Notes under the pieces: model-generated | Database searches by the model: none | Told to the model about the DNA's origin: nothing | Seen by the model: only the letters and a program-made list of their open reading frames with translations | Program-made: the position numbers and the translations under genes | Part shown: piece after piece, positions 57,355 to 64,000 of the stretch | Position numbering within the stretch: the first letter of the stretch is position 1 | Layout: every line of letters begins with the position of its first letter | Source of the DNA: Nocardioides_C sp963700955 | GTDB lineage: Bacteria > Actinomycetota > Actinomycetes > Propionibacteriales > Nocardioidaceae | Length of the DNA stretch: 64,000 nt | Assembly: GCA_963700955.1 (NCBI GenBank) | Contig: CAVOZH010000012.1 | Span: forward strand, 930,001 to 994,000 | Reading direction: 5' to 3'

Positions 57355-58008
57355 ATGGGTGCGGAGGCTCCCCGCGTAGCAGCGGGACCGGGGCGAACCC
57401 GGCGGTACGACAACACGCTGCGCCGACGCATGGCCAAAGAGAACCGGCAGGCGGTTCTGGCAGCGGCGACGACTCTCTTCACAGAGCGCGGCTGGTCGGC
57501 TTCGGTTCGGGATATCGCCGCCATGGCAGGGGTATCCGTCGAGACGTTGTATGCCCACTTCGGGTCGAAGGTCCAACTGCTCAACCAGGTGCTCGACATT
57601 GCAGTGGTCGGCGACGACGAGCAGGTCGCCCTGATGGACCGCCCTGAGTTCACCGTCCTCGCCATCGGCAGTCCCCAACAACGGACCGCGGCGGCGGCGA
57701 AGCTGAACACCGCGATCAACCGGCGCACCACACGGCTGCTGCAGCGGGCCCTTCGCGAGGCTGCGGCCGTCGAGCCGGAACTAGCCCAGAGGCTGGATGA
57801 CACCCGGGATCGGCAGCGTCTGACCGTGCAGATTGCGGCGGCGCGGGTTGCAGGTCGGGAGATCAGCCCCCGTGAGAGCGATGGGCTCTGGGCAGTGCTC
57901 AGTCAGGAGGTATACGAGCTCCTCACCGGCACGGCCGGTTGGAGCCCTGAGCAGTACGAGGAGTGGCTCAGGGAGGCCATCACGAGGCTTCTCAGCCTGG
58001 AGAGTTGA
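57355..58008 (+). CDS. TetR family transcriptional regulator (hemerythrin-linked)
   Basis: A 217-residue regulator: KENRQAVLAAATTLFTERGW, SASVRDIAAMAGVSVETLYA and HFGSKVQLLNQVLDIAVVGD make the helix-turn-helix (about residues 28-75). The Arg-rich leader of 27 residues is plausible but the true start could be ATG 57430. It begins a three-gene operon with a hemerythrin-domain protein 12 bases downstream and an SRPBCC protein. Confidence 0.9.
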   Translation: MGAEAPRVAAGPGRTRRYDNTLRRRMAKENRQAVLAAATTLFTERGWSASVRDIAAMAGVSVETLYAHFGSKVQLLNQVLDIAVVGDDEQVALMDRPEFTVLAIGSPQQRTAAAAKLNTAINRRTTRLLQRALREAAAVEPELAQRLDDTRDRQRLTVQIAAARVAGREISPRESDGLWAVLSQEVYELLTGTAGWSPEQYEEWLREAITRLLSLES

Positions 58009-58020
58009 AAGGAGAGGGCC

Positions 58021-58731
58021 ATGGAGCCGAACCTGCATGCGCCCGCAGACACGCGCAGCATGGGCATTGTCCACAGCGCGCTCCGCCGTGACCTGGAGCG
58101 AACCCGGATCGTGCTCACTAGCCAGCCGTATCCCGAGGGGAAACGGCGCCGCGCACTCGCATCCCACCTACTTTGGATGATGCGCTTCCTCCACGTGCAC
58201 CACACCGGGGAGGACGTCGGGTTGTGGCCGCTCGTGCGGGCCAAGAACCCAGCCGCAGGAGCCTTGCTGGACGAGATGGACGCCGACCACCAGCGGATCG
58301 CGCCGGCGCTCACGGCCCTGGAGGAAGCAGCCCGCGCCTATCGCAATGACGGCTCAGCCCGGGAGCCGGTGCTCGATGCGACGGCCGGTCTCACCGACGT
58401 CCTGCTGCCGCACCTGGAGCGCGAGGAGCTCGACATGATGCCAGTCGTTGCAGCGACGCTGACCGATGCCGAGTACCGCGCGGTCGAACACGAGCAGTTC
58501 GTCAGCCCGAAGAGTTTCCTAGAGCTCGGTGCCGAGGGGCATTGGATCATCGACGGACTGCCCCAGGAAGGGCGAGAGGTGATTCTCCACGTCGTTCCCG
58601 CCGTGCCACGGTTCGTTCTGCTGTACGGGTTTGCTTGGAGCTATCACCGCAAGGCAGCCCTGCGCTGGGGTGACGGGACAGCCGCGTCTTTGCCCTCGCT
58701 GCAACTCTCGGCGAGGCAGGAAGGGTCGTGA
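58021..58731 (+). CDS. Hemerythrin-domain (HHE) protein
   Basis: A 236-residue protein with a four-helix hemerythrin cation-binding domain: MGIVHSALRRDLERTRIVL, MMRFLHVHHTGEDVGLWPLV (His-x-x-Thr-Gly-Glu-Asp), LDEMDADHQRIAPALTALEE and DVLLPHLEREELDMMPVVAA (His-x-x-x-Glu-Glu). These residues would hold a di-iron site that binds oxygen, NO or reactive species. The C-terminal part after residue 150 is a helical extension seen in actinobacterial homologues. A GAAAGGAGAGG ribosome site precedes ATG 58021. Confidence 0.88.
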   Translation: MEPNLHAPADTRSMGIVHSALRRDLERTRIVLTSQPYPEGKRRRALASHLLWMMRFLHVHHTGEDVGLWPLVRAKNPAAGALLDEMDADHQRIAPALTALEEAARAYRNDGSAREPVLDATAGLTDVLLPHLEREELDMMPVVAATLTDAEYRAVEHEQFVSPKSFLELGAEGHWIIDGLPQEGREVILHVVPAVPRFVLLYGFAWSYHRKAALRWGDGTAASLPSLQLSARQEGS

Positions 58732-59282
58732 TGGGCGCGTTGGCCAGGCACGGTCGGACGGAGGCTGTGACAGGTGCTCGCCCAGAGGTGGTCTGGCAGA
58801 TCATCGCTGACGTGACGAGAGTGGGTGAGTGGAGCCACGAATGTCGCGAAGCCCGGTTGGCTCGGGGAGCTCACGCTGCGGCACCGGGCGTCCGGTTTCG
58901 AGGTAGGAACCGGTCCGGCAAGTACCGGTGGAGCCGATCGTGTGTGTTCACCGTGGTCGAGCCCACACGACAGCTGGCGTGGCGCACCGGAGGTATCTGG
59001 GGTCGAGTGGACAGCACCGAGTGGCGTATCACGCTCGAACCGGCGGAAGGTGGCACTCGGATCGTCCAGAAGTACGACGTTCTCCACGTCGCGCCTGGCT
59101 TGGACCGGGTGTACTGGCTGTTCATTAAGGCTCATCGCGATCGACGCGACGCGCTGGCTCAGGACCTCCAACGGCTAGCCGCTCTGGCAGAGATCGAGAC
59201 GAGCCACCGCTCCGCCCAGCCGGGTCTGAGCCCGGCCAGAACTCGGGCCCCGCAACGTGGCCTCTGCGCGTCATCGGAGTAG
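58731..59282 (+). CDS. SRPBCC family (polyketide cyclase/dehydrase-like) protein
   Basis: A 183-residue START-like protein: TEAVTGARPEVVWQIIADVT, RVGEWSHECREARLARGAHA, PGVRFRGRNRSGKYRWSRSC, FTVVEPTRQLAWRTGGIWGR, TEWRITLEPAEGGTRIVQKY. The final 25 residues are poorly conserved. It probably binds a lipid or aromatic ligand. Its ATG overlaps the hemerythrin stop (TGATG), giving a coupled TetR-hemerythrin-SRPBCC operon. Confidence 0.88.
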   Translation: MGALARHGRTEAVTGARPEVVWQIIADVTRVGEWSHECREARLARGAHAAAPGVRFRGRNRSGKYRWSRSCVFTVVEPTRQLAWRTGGIWGRVDSTEWRITLEPAEGGTRIVQKYDVLHVAPGLDRVYWLFIKAHRDRRDALAQDLQRLAALAEIETSHRSAQPGLSPARTRAPQRGLCASSE

Positions 59283-59303
59283 ACGAATGACTCTCAAGCA
59301 CGC

Positions 59304-59333
59304 ATTGACGCGGATTGACGCGGATGACGCGGA
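59304..59333. repeat. Three tandem TTGACGCGGA-like units
   Basis: TTGACGCGGA, TTGACGCGGA, TGACGCGGA in tandem at the start of the nitroreductase remnant. It may represent slippage that moved the start codon region (TTG 59315, ATG 59324). Confidence 0.5.
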
Positions 59334-59633
59334 CCGGAGACAGAATCGGCGTCTGGATGTACCGAAGGCTGAACGGGCGACTCTCGAGCGGCAGTCGGAG
59401 AGTCCACGTACTGATGATCACGACCCCAGGCCGACGGACTGACGTACCTCGGTCCACCTGCGTTCGCTACCTGGAGATACGCGACGGGTTCGTTGTGTGG
59501 GGGACGGGTTCCGGTTCGCCACGTGACCCCGACTGGTTCCGGAATCTGCGCAAGGCGGAGTTGGCCGAGGTTGCGGGTGCGGGTGCGGGCAAGACGGTTC
59601 CAGGTCCGACCCCGGGCCGCGGTCACCCGCGGC
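59324..59633 (+). pseudogene. Deazaflavin-dependent nitroreductase (Ddn-like) gene, truncated
   Basis: Reads MTRTGDRIGVWMYRRLNGRL, SSGSRRVHVLMITTPGRRTD, VPRSTCVRYLEIRDGFVVWG and TGSGSPRDPDWFRNLRKAEL, the F420-binding split-barrel of actinobacterial nitroreductases. Near 59580 the frame shifts (tail RRFQVRPRAAVTRG is in another frame), then the gene is cut by an IS3-type remnant beginning about 59634. The last strand and helix are lost. Confidence 0.8.
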
Positions 59634-59940
59634 GCCCCCTACGCCCCGTCTTGGTGGTGGACGACGCGGATCCGCTCCGCGAGCTCCTCGTCGGCGGAAG
59701 CCCGCCGGGCCCTGGTGGGCGCGGCGGCGTCCCAGGCGTAGAACGAGGACCGGTCGACCTCGATGACCTCACACAGCCGCTTCACCTCGAAGGTGTCTCG
59801 GTGGTCGGCGACGAACCCCGGGGTGGACTCGTACAGATCAACGGCCTGCCGACGGAACTCGTCGGTGTAGTGCTTCCTGGCCATGGCCAGGATCATCTCG
59901 CTTCCCCAGCACGATGCTGGATTCAGCGTGTCCAAAGACC
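59634..59940 (-). mobile_element. IS3-family remnant with internal deletion
   Basis: The minus strand reads MARKHYTDEFRRQAVDLYES (orfA start) fused directly to TFEVKRLCEVIEVDRSSFYA, WDAAAPTRARRASADEELAE and RIRVVHHQDGA (orfB start), where the sequence ends at the junction with the nitroreductase fragment. Most of orfA and all catalytic parts of orfB are missing. The outer end is near 59935 (minus-strand leader GATGATCCTGGCCATG). Confidence 0.8.
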
Positions 59941-59956
59941 AGGGGTCAAGCCCCGC

Positions 59957-60397
59957 CTACGGGACGAACGTCACGGCACCGTCTCGCCATTGCCGCAGCG
60001 TGTAGCTTCCGTCCACCGCGCGCGGCGTTCCCCACGCAAACCGTCGGTCGCTACGAGTACTCCCATCGAAGGACACGGCGTACAACGGTATGGTGGCTAG
60101 TTTTCGCAGCGATCGGCTGAGGCGCTCGCTCAGGCGTTTCCCTTCAGAGGCAACTGGCTCATCGAACGCCGACGCCTTCCATCCAGTCACACCCATCGTC
60201 AGCGTGTGCCCGTGAACCTCCGGCAACTGCGCCAGGACCCCACCGGCCCGGCCCGGTGACGGAAGGTCTTGGGGCCAGAGGAAGCACTGCCGTCCACCGC
60301 CGGGCAGCACCTCTTGGTGGCAGACCAGGCGCAACCGCTCAACCACGTCCCCGAGCCAGGCCTCCGCTTCTTCTGGCGTCGCGAAGAAGTGCGTCAC
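59957..60397 (-). CDS. Hypothetical protein
   Basis: A 146-residue protein: MTHFFATPEEAEAWLGDVVE, RLRLVCHQEVLPGGGRQCFL, SLRKLATIPLYAVSFDGSTR and AWGTPRAVDGSYTLRQWRDG. The end is beta-rich. I do not recognise a family. Stand-alone gene 17 bases from the IS3 remnant end. Confidence 0.55.
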   Translation of the reverse strand: MTHFFATPEEAEAWLGDVVERLRLVCHQEVLPGGGRQCFLWPQDLPSPGRAGGVLAQLPEVHGHTLTMGVTGWKASAFDEPVASEGKRLSERLSRSLRKLATIPLYAVSFDGSTRSDRRFAWGTPRAVDGSYTLRQWRDGAVTFVP

Positions 60398-60877
60398 GGC
60401 GACACACTAGCGGCCCCAGAAGATAGAGGACGCCCGATCATGCTGCCGATGGCATTCCGACAGGCAGATTGGCTATCGCCTCTGGAAGTGAGCGTGAACG
60501 TCGGCCCATGGAGCCGGACCTGCCTGTCGAGATGCCACCGCACTCTTCTGCCAAGAGTCGCGCGTTCGCGGACCTGTCCCGTTCCGCCGCCAGCCGGGCG
60601 AGCTGACTCTCACTCACCGGCCGACGAGCGGTCTACCGACGGCGACCATTCGCCGTGAGCTGAAGGGCCTACGCCACTCAAGTTCACCCGTCTGATGGGG
60701 GAAGACGTGATATAGAAAAGGCAACTCTCCGGCAGTTACAGTGCGGTCTTGCTGGTGGTCGGGATCTCGATCGGTTCACCACCCGGGGGTACGACGCGCC
60801 GTCGGCGCCACGCGTCGGGATGGATCACCAGAGTCGGCACGACCGCTTGCAAGTCGCAATCACTCAGGAGGTTCGCG
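60398..60877. other. 480-base region without a recognised gene
   Basis: Contains weak cassette-like pieces (CATGCTGCCGATGGCATTCC at 60439) and a TATAGAAAAGG element near 60710 that could be a promoter -10 for the downstream reductase-like gene. No reading frame is convincing on either strand. Confidence 0.35.
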
Positions 60878-61483
60878 GTGCCGGACACCACCTGCCACAT
60901 GTCGATCTCGTTGGACGGCTTCGTCGCCGGACCGAATCAGAGCCGGGAGAACCCTCTGGGGAAGCGGGGGCGGGAGCTACACGGCTGGCACATCGGCGAC
61001 CCGCGGGCCAATGAGGCCGACAAGATCGCGAACGAGTGGCTTATGCGCCCGCGGGGCGCGTATGTGATGGGTCGGAACATGTTCGGCCCGATCCGCGGGG
61101 ACTGGGACGAGGAATGGACCGGCTGGTGGGGCCCCGAACCGCCCTATCACGCGCCGGTTTTCGTGCTGACCCATCACCGCCATGATCCGATCCAGATGGA
61201 CGGGGGGACGACTTTCCACTTCGTCACTGAGGGCTTCGACGCGGCCTACTCCGCAGCGTGTGAGACTGCCGGTGAGAGCGGCGTGGACATCGCCGGTGGG
61301 GCCTCGACCGTGCGACAGGCGTTGATCGCCGGCGTGATCGACGAGCTCACCCTCGACATCGCGCCCGTCCTGCTCGGTTCGGGCGAGCGCATCTTCGACG
61401 GAGTTGAGTCCTTCGGCTTCGAGCCCGCCGAGGTCCTTCACTCGCCGCTGACCACCCACATCCGCTATCGCCGCGTCAGCTGA
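60878..61483 (+). CDS. Dihydrofolate reductase family (RibD C-terminal-like) protein
   Basis: A 201-residue protein: TTCHMSISLDGFVAGPNQSR, RGAYVMGRNMFGPIRGDWDE, APVFVLTHHRHDPIQMDGGT, VDIAGGASTVRQALIAGVID and ELTLDIAPVLLGSGERIFDG. These are the NADPH-binding and C-terminal strands of RibD_C/YyaP-like reductases. Substrate unknown, not necessarily dihydrofolate. AGGAGG six bases before the GTG at 60878 fixes the start. Single gene. Confidence 0.88.
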   Translation: MPDTTCHMSISLDGFVAGPNQSRENPLGKRGRELHGWHIGDPRANEADKIANEWLMRPRGAYVMGRNMFGPIRGDWDEEWTGWWGPEPPYHAPVFVLTHHRHDPIQMDGGTTFHFVTEGFDAAYSAACETAGESGVDIAGGASTVRQALIAGVIDELTLDIAPVLLGSGERIFDGVESFGFEPAEVLHSPLTTHIRYRRVS

Positions 61484-61549
61484 CTTTGCGAGCCCACCCC
61501 CAGCGCATTCCAAACAGCCCTGTGGTCCCTCTTTCGAATCGCAAGTCGA

Positions 61550-61617
61550 CGTCCAATCGTGCCGCGTTCCGCGCGGTTCCGGAGGTGCGTCACACCGCCG
61601 CCTGTAGGCGCCGGGCG
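61550..61617 (+). repeat. Divergent cassette-like repeat with GCGTCACACCGCCGCCTG motif
   Basis: CCAATCGTGCCGCGTTCCGC (61553) followed by GTGCGTCACACCGCCGCCTG at 61585. The second motif recurs at 30267 and 35677 (GCGTCATACCGCCGCCTG). It lies between the RibD-like and VanZ genes. Confidence 0.45.
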
Positions 61618-61702
61618 TTTACCGGATCTGCAGCCGAGATCCGTGTATCCGAATTCGTTGCAGTTTCGGGCCAGCGGTAGGTCGGTCGGGAATCATGTTC
61701 CC

Positions 61703-62260
61703 GTGACCGCTTTCCGCTATGTCCCCATGGACACCCTGGCCCTCGCTGTGTTTGTCGGCCTCTTCGCAGCCGCAGCCGCGGCGTTTCCTGCGCTGCGCCG
61801 TCGCGATGCCGCCGCTGCGAGGCTCAGCGCGGCCCGAGTCCTCCTGGTGGGGGCGCTGCTTGCAGTCCTGGCGGTGACGACGATGAATGGGGCAGGTGGA
61901 ACGGGCGTGAACCTGATGCCGGGGTCCGGCATCCGGACCGCACTGAACAACGTCAATCGTGACCTCGGCCTGCTCAACCTGGTCGGAAACGTCGTGATGT
62001 TCGCGCCCGTGGGGTTTCTTCTGCCCTTGGCTACTCGGCTGAGCCTCCGGGGAGTGGTGGCAGTCTGCGCTTCGCTATCGGTGTCGGTGGAACTCCTGCA
62101 ACTAATGCTGGGGCGGAGTCTCGACATCGACGATGTCCTACTGAACACGCTCGGAGGCGCTCTCGGTGCTGCGGCGGGGGTCGCCGTCGCTGCGTGGCTT
62201 CGTCGGCGCGCTCCGCACCCGCTGGGCACTACGGAGCGCGAAGTCGCTCGCAAACGCTGA
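61703..62260 (+). CDS. VanZ family membrane protein
   Basis: A 185-residue protein with about five helices (MDTLALAVFVGLFAAAAAAF, VLLVGALLAVLAVTTMNG, LNLVGNVVMFAPVGFLLPLA, VVAVCASLSVSVELLQLMLG, LNTLGGALGAAAGVAVAAWL). NLVGNVVMFAPVGFLLP and SVELLQLMLGRSLDIDDVLL-NTLGG are VanZ-like signature segments. VanZ confers low-level teicoplanin resistance in enterococci, but most family members are uncharacterised. GTG 61703 is chosen; ATG 61724 is possible. Bounded by repeats. Confidence 0.82.
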   Translation: MTAFRYVPMDTLALAVFVGLFAAAAAAFPALRRRDAAAARLSAARVLLVGALLAVLAVTTMNGAGGTGVNLMPGSGIRTALNNVNRDLGLLNLVGNVVMFAPVGFLLPLATRLSLRGVVAVCASLSVSVELLQLMLGRSLDIDDVLLNTLGGALGAAAGVAVAAWLRRRAPHPLGTTEREVARKR

Positions 62261-62305
62261 CATCCGCACATGCCGCTGTCAGGGCGCAACTGCCGAGTTG
62301 AGGAC
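62261..62305 (+). repeat. Dispersed cassette-like repeat, copy H
   Basis: CATCCGCACATGCCGCTGTC then AGGGCGCAACTGCCGAGTTG. It begins right after the VanZ stop codon. TGCCGCTGTC and GCAACTGCCGA are shared with copy G, 28 kb away. Confidence 0.65.
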
Positions 62306-62323
62306 GTTTCCCTTCAGGCTGGC

Positions 62324-63028
62324 TCAGAGCAGCTGGTGGCACGCGTTAGTGCAGGTGGCCCGCCAGAGGTCGGGGTCGGTGGCCCAGTAGTCGTGGGGCA
62401 CCCCGGGCACGACCTCAAAGGCCCCGCCGGGGACCAGTTCGGCGAGCTGCTGCAGCGGCCAACTTGGGCGAATGTCGTTGCCGGCCGCGACGAAGGACAT
62501 GGGGACCGTGTTGTCGGCCAAGGCTCGCCACAGTCGGGGCTGGTAGATCCAGTCCTTGAAAGATCCCCATAGTGCGGCGTGCACCTCGGGCACCCAATCG
62601 ATCTCGACAGGTGTCTCGTTGGACTTGCCGGCTTCGTAGGCTGCGGACCATTCGCGGTCGCGGTGCAGCCCGTGACCGGCGATGCCGACGATTCCTCGCA
62701 CTCGGTCAGGGTGATCGAGTGCGTAGCGAACGGCGAGATCTGATCCCCATGAGTGTCCGAGCACGATCCACTCACCGATGTCGATTGCCCGGCGGATGGC
62801 CTCCAGGTCATCGATCGCGCGCGCCATGTCGTGTGGGCCGCCGCCCGAGCGGGACACTCCTCGGGGGTCTGGAAACCAGGAACGGAAACCGATCGGTGCC
62901 AGCGACTCGTCTGCGAGGTAGTGCACGCACCCAGGGCCGCCAGACAAGACCACCACGTCTGGGCCCGACCCGCACATCGCCACATGCAACTGAGCACCGT
63001 CGTCCGCAGTTACGCTCCTAGTTTCCAC
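62324..63028 (-). CDS. Alpha/beta fold hydrolase
   Basis: A 234-residue hydrolase of the prolyl-iminopeptidase style: DVVVLSGGPGCVHYLADESL (oxyanion loop), FPDPRGVSRSGGGPHDMARA, WIVLGHSWGSDLAVRYALDH (nucleophile Ser in GHSWGS), FVAAGNDIRPSWPLQQLAEL (acid) and VVPGVPHDYWATDPDLWRAT (His). Likely cleaves a small ester, amide or peptide. Minus-strand single gene between repeats H and the 63.05 kb partial copy. Confidence 0.88.
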   Translation of the reverse strand: METRSVTADDGAQLHVAMCGSGPDVVVLSGGPGCVHYLADESLAPIGFRSWFPDPRGVSRSGGGPHDMARAIDDLEAIRRAIDIGEWIVLGHSWGSDLAVRYALDHPDRVRGIVGIAGHGLHRDREWSAAYEAGKSNETPVEIDWVPEVHAALWGSFKDWIYQPRLWRALADNTVPMSFVAAGNDIRPSWPLQQLAELVPGGAFEVVPGVPHDYWATDPDLWRATCTNACHQLL

Positions 63029-63134
63029 AAGGACATCCTGACAACCGGGACATCCGGATTTGCCGCAGATGGTGAAGAGTTCAGTTCGCTCGCGGTGGCG
63101 TTATCCGAGCAGGTACGGGGGTAGACCGTTTCCC

Positions 63135-63488
63135 CTAGTCGTCCCAGCCCTCAAGGACGCAGATGGTCCACCTCTCGCCCGGTTCGGACCGCTGTGCGAT
63201 GTGTCCTGGCGGCATGTTGGCGAGCTCCGCGATGGAACTGTTCCGCTCGATCGCGTGGGCCAGGTGCGTGGCAACGGAGGCGCCCGGCAGGTTCGGGTCG
63301 TTGACCCCGTCGCCCACAAGCCATGAGCCGTCCGGGGCGTGAATCACTTCGCGCGCTGGCTGCTCTCCGGTGAGAACACTCTGCTGCACTACCGCACCGA
63401 GCTCGCTGGGGAACCGTTCGTTCTCGAACGGAAATGGCAGGTGTTGGAACATCTCGCGCCCGTTGTTCACCCGGTCCAGCCTAAGCAC
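63135..63488 (-). CDS. Hypothetical protein
   Basis: A 117-residue protein: FQHLPFPFENERFPSELGAV, VQQSVLTGEQPAREVIHAPD, GSWLVGDGVNDPNLPGASVA and ERWTICVLEGWDD. SWLVGDGVNDPN and the C-terminal motif suggest a small alpha/beta domain widespread in actinobacteria, function unknown. No partner gene. Confidence 0.65.
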   Translation of the reverse strand: MLRLDRVNNGREMFQHLPFPFENERFPSELGAVVQQSVLTGEQPAREVIHAPDGSWLVGDGVNDPNLPGASVATHLAHAIERNSSIAELANMPPGHIAQRSEPGERWTICVLEGWDD

Positions 63489-63561
63489 TCACTTGCCGCG
63501 GAGCGGATCAGGTCATGCCCATCCTCGGATGCGGTCTACCGGATGGGTCCATACTGGCCCG

Positions 63562-63684
63562 GTGAACGGTAGAGGGGCGCGTCGCCGCCGAGTCGCGCTG
63601 ATTGCTGTGGCTTTGACTCTCGCCCTCGTCGCTCTGTTCTACGTCCTCCTCTTCCTCAACAGAGGAGCCACAAGCGCAGCCTGA
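63562..63684 (+). CDS. Very small single-span membrane protein, hypothetical
   Basis: A 40-residue frame from GTG 63562: basic start VNGRGARRRR then a long hydrophobic helix VALIAVALTLALVALFYVLL and a short tail. Reads like a genuine small membrane protein but is too short to be certain. Ends just before repeat copy J. Confidence 0.4.
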   Translation: MNGRGARRRRVALIAVALTLALVALFYVLLFLNRGATSAA

Positions 63685-63700
63685 GCTCTTCGGTCAGCGT

Positions 63701-63752
63701 GCGCACGTCCGCTCATGCCGCGACGAGCTCGGTTCTGCCGAGATGCGGGCGT
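63701..63752 (+). repeat. Dispersed cassette-like repeat, copy J
   Basis: GCGCACGTCCGCTCATGCCG then CGACGAGCTCGGTTCTGCCG and AGATGCGGGCGTTG. The TCCGCTCATGCCGC start equals copy B, 40 kb away, and the arms pair around GAGCTC with bulges. Confidence 0.65.
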
Positions 63753-63832
63753 TGTCCTGTGCCCCGTTGACACCCGCAGAGGGTCTCCCTCGAAACTAGA
63801 CGGGTAGGTACGACTCGATGGGGGAAGCAGTT

Positions 63833-64000
63833 GAGTGAGCAAGGGTGGAAGACGTTCCTGGCGGCGGAGGGCGTCGGAGACTGGGTCGTGTTGCACGGCG
63901 GTGCCACGGCGGTGTTCAGGGTCGACTCACTCCGCAGTGCTGTCCGCCTTGCAGATGCGGTCTCCCAGGTCCCGGGCGTTGAAGGGTCGGGGGCGTTGCT
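63833..64000 (+). CDS. VOC/pterin-dehydratase-like protein, cut by window end
   Basis: From TTG 63833, preceded by GGGGGAAG, it reads SEQGWKTFLAAEGVGDWVVL, HGGATAVFRVDSLRSAVRLA and DAVSQVPGVEGSGAL and runs off the window. This start is typical of actinobacterial proteins combining a 4a-hydroxytetrahydrobiopterin dehydratase-like or VOC domain. Only 56 codons are visible, so the product is uncertain. Confidence 0.55.

Noticed and set aside
22308..63752. Classical integron cassette array
   Set aside because: No IntI integrase in the window and the repeats do not carry RYYYAAC/GTTRRRY boxes; kept only as a cassette-like hypothesis.

Overview
This 64 kb window is high-GC DNA with many GTG starts and short or overlapping intergenic gaps. 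Gene content (PaaX, KatG with a FurA relic, GH15, MMPL, many TetR/ArsR regulators, deazaflavin-type nitroreductase remnant, actinobacterial DUFs and IS110/IS481 elements) indicates an actinobacterium, probably Nocardioidaceae or a close relative (inference). I see no tRNA, rRNA or CRISPR array.

Layout. 0-7.4 kb: an ABM protein and a TetR regulator with a palindromic operator candidate, then an aerobic CoA-dependent aromatic module. It holds a flavin monooxygenase/old-yellow-enzyme fusion, an aryl-CoA ligase, a PaaX regulator, a RidA protein and an SDR. All its promoters share a TTGAC-N4-GTCAA-like motif, so I read it as one PaaX-controlled regulon for anthranilate (or salicylate) degradation. 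7.7-20.8 kb: membrane protein, flavin-binding protein, SNF2 helicase, anti-sigma ATPase behind a truncated DUF5994 gene, GH15 glycosidase, zwf, and katG preceded by a furA gene gutted by an internal deletion but with its operator intact. 20.8-22.3 kb: an IS110 element.

22.3-35.7 kb and 59-63.8 kb are accessory zones. They hold small unrelated single genes (NTF2-like, histidine phosphatase, HAD, PAP2, YciI, GNAT, alpha/beta hydrolases, DinB, SRPBCC, VOC, RibD-like, VanZ), many gene remnants and decayed transposases (IS481, IS256, IS3). The genes are punctuated by an imperfectly palindromic repeat of about 45-60 bp, always read in the same direction although the genes lie on both strands. This looks like a gene-cassette array without a recognisable integron integrase or canonical attC boxes, and is the strongest candidate here for an undescribed system.

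36-49 kb: a secreted calcium-repeat protein, an ArsR/CDF metal-efflux pair, a three-gene operon (ABC ATPase, frameshifted permease, YncE/phosphoesterase fusion), an XRE regulator split by 0.6 kb of foreign gene fragments, and a divergent dapA-like/LysR pair. 49.3-53.6 kb: a thiol/sulfane-sulfur module (Cys-rich small protein, CcdA, DsbA-like, CPVC membrane protein, ArsR-rhodanese fusion, membrane protein, rhodanese with a CsoR/CstR-type operator, remnant of a sulfide:quinone reductase). 53.8-59.3 kb: MMPL exporter with divergent TetR, then a TetR-hemerythrin-SRPBCC operon. The last gene runs off the window end.
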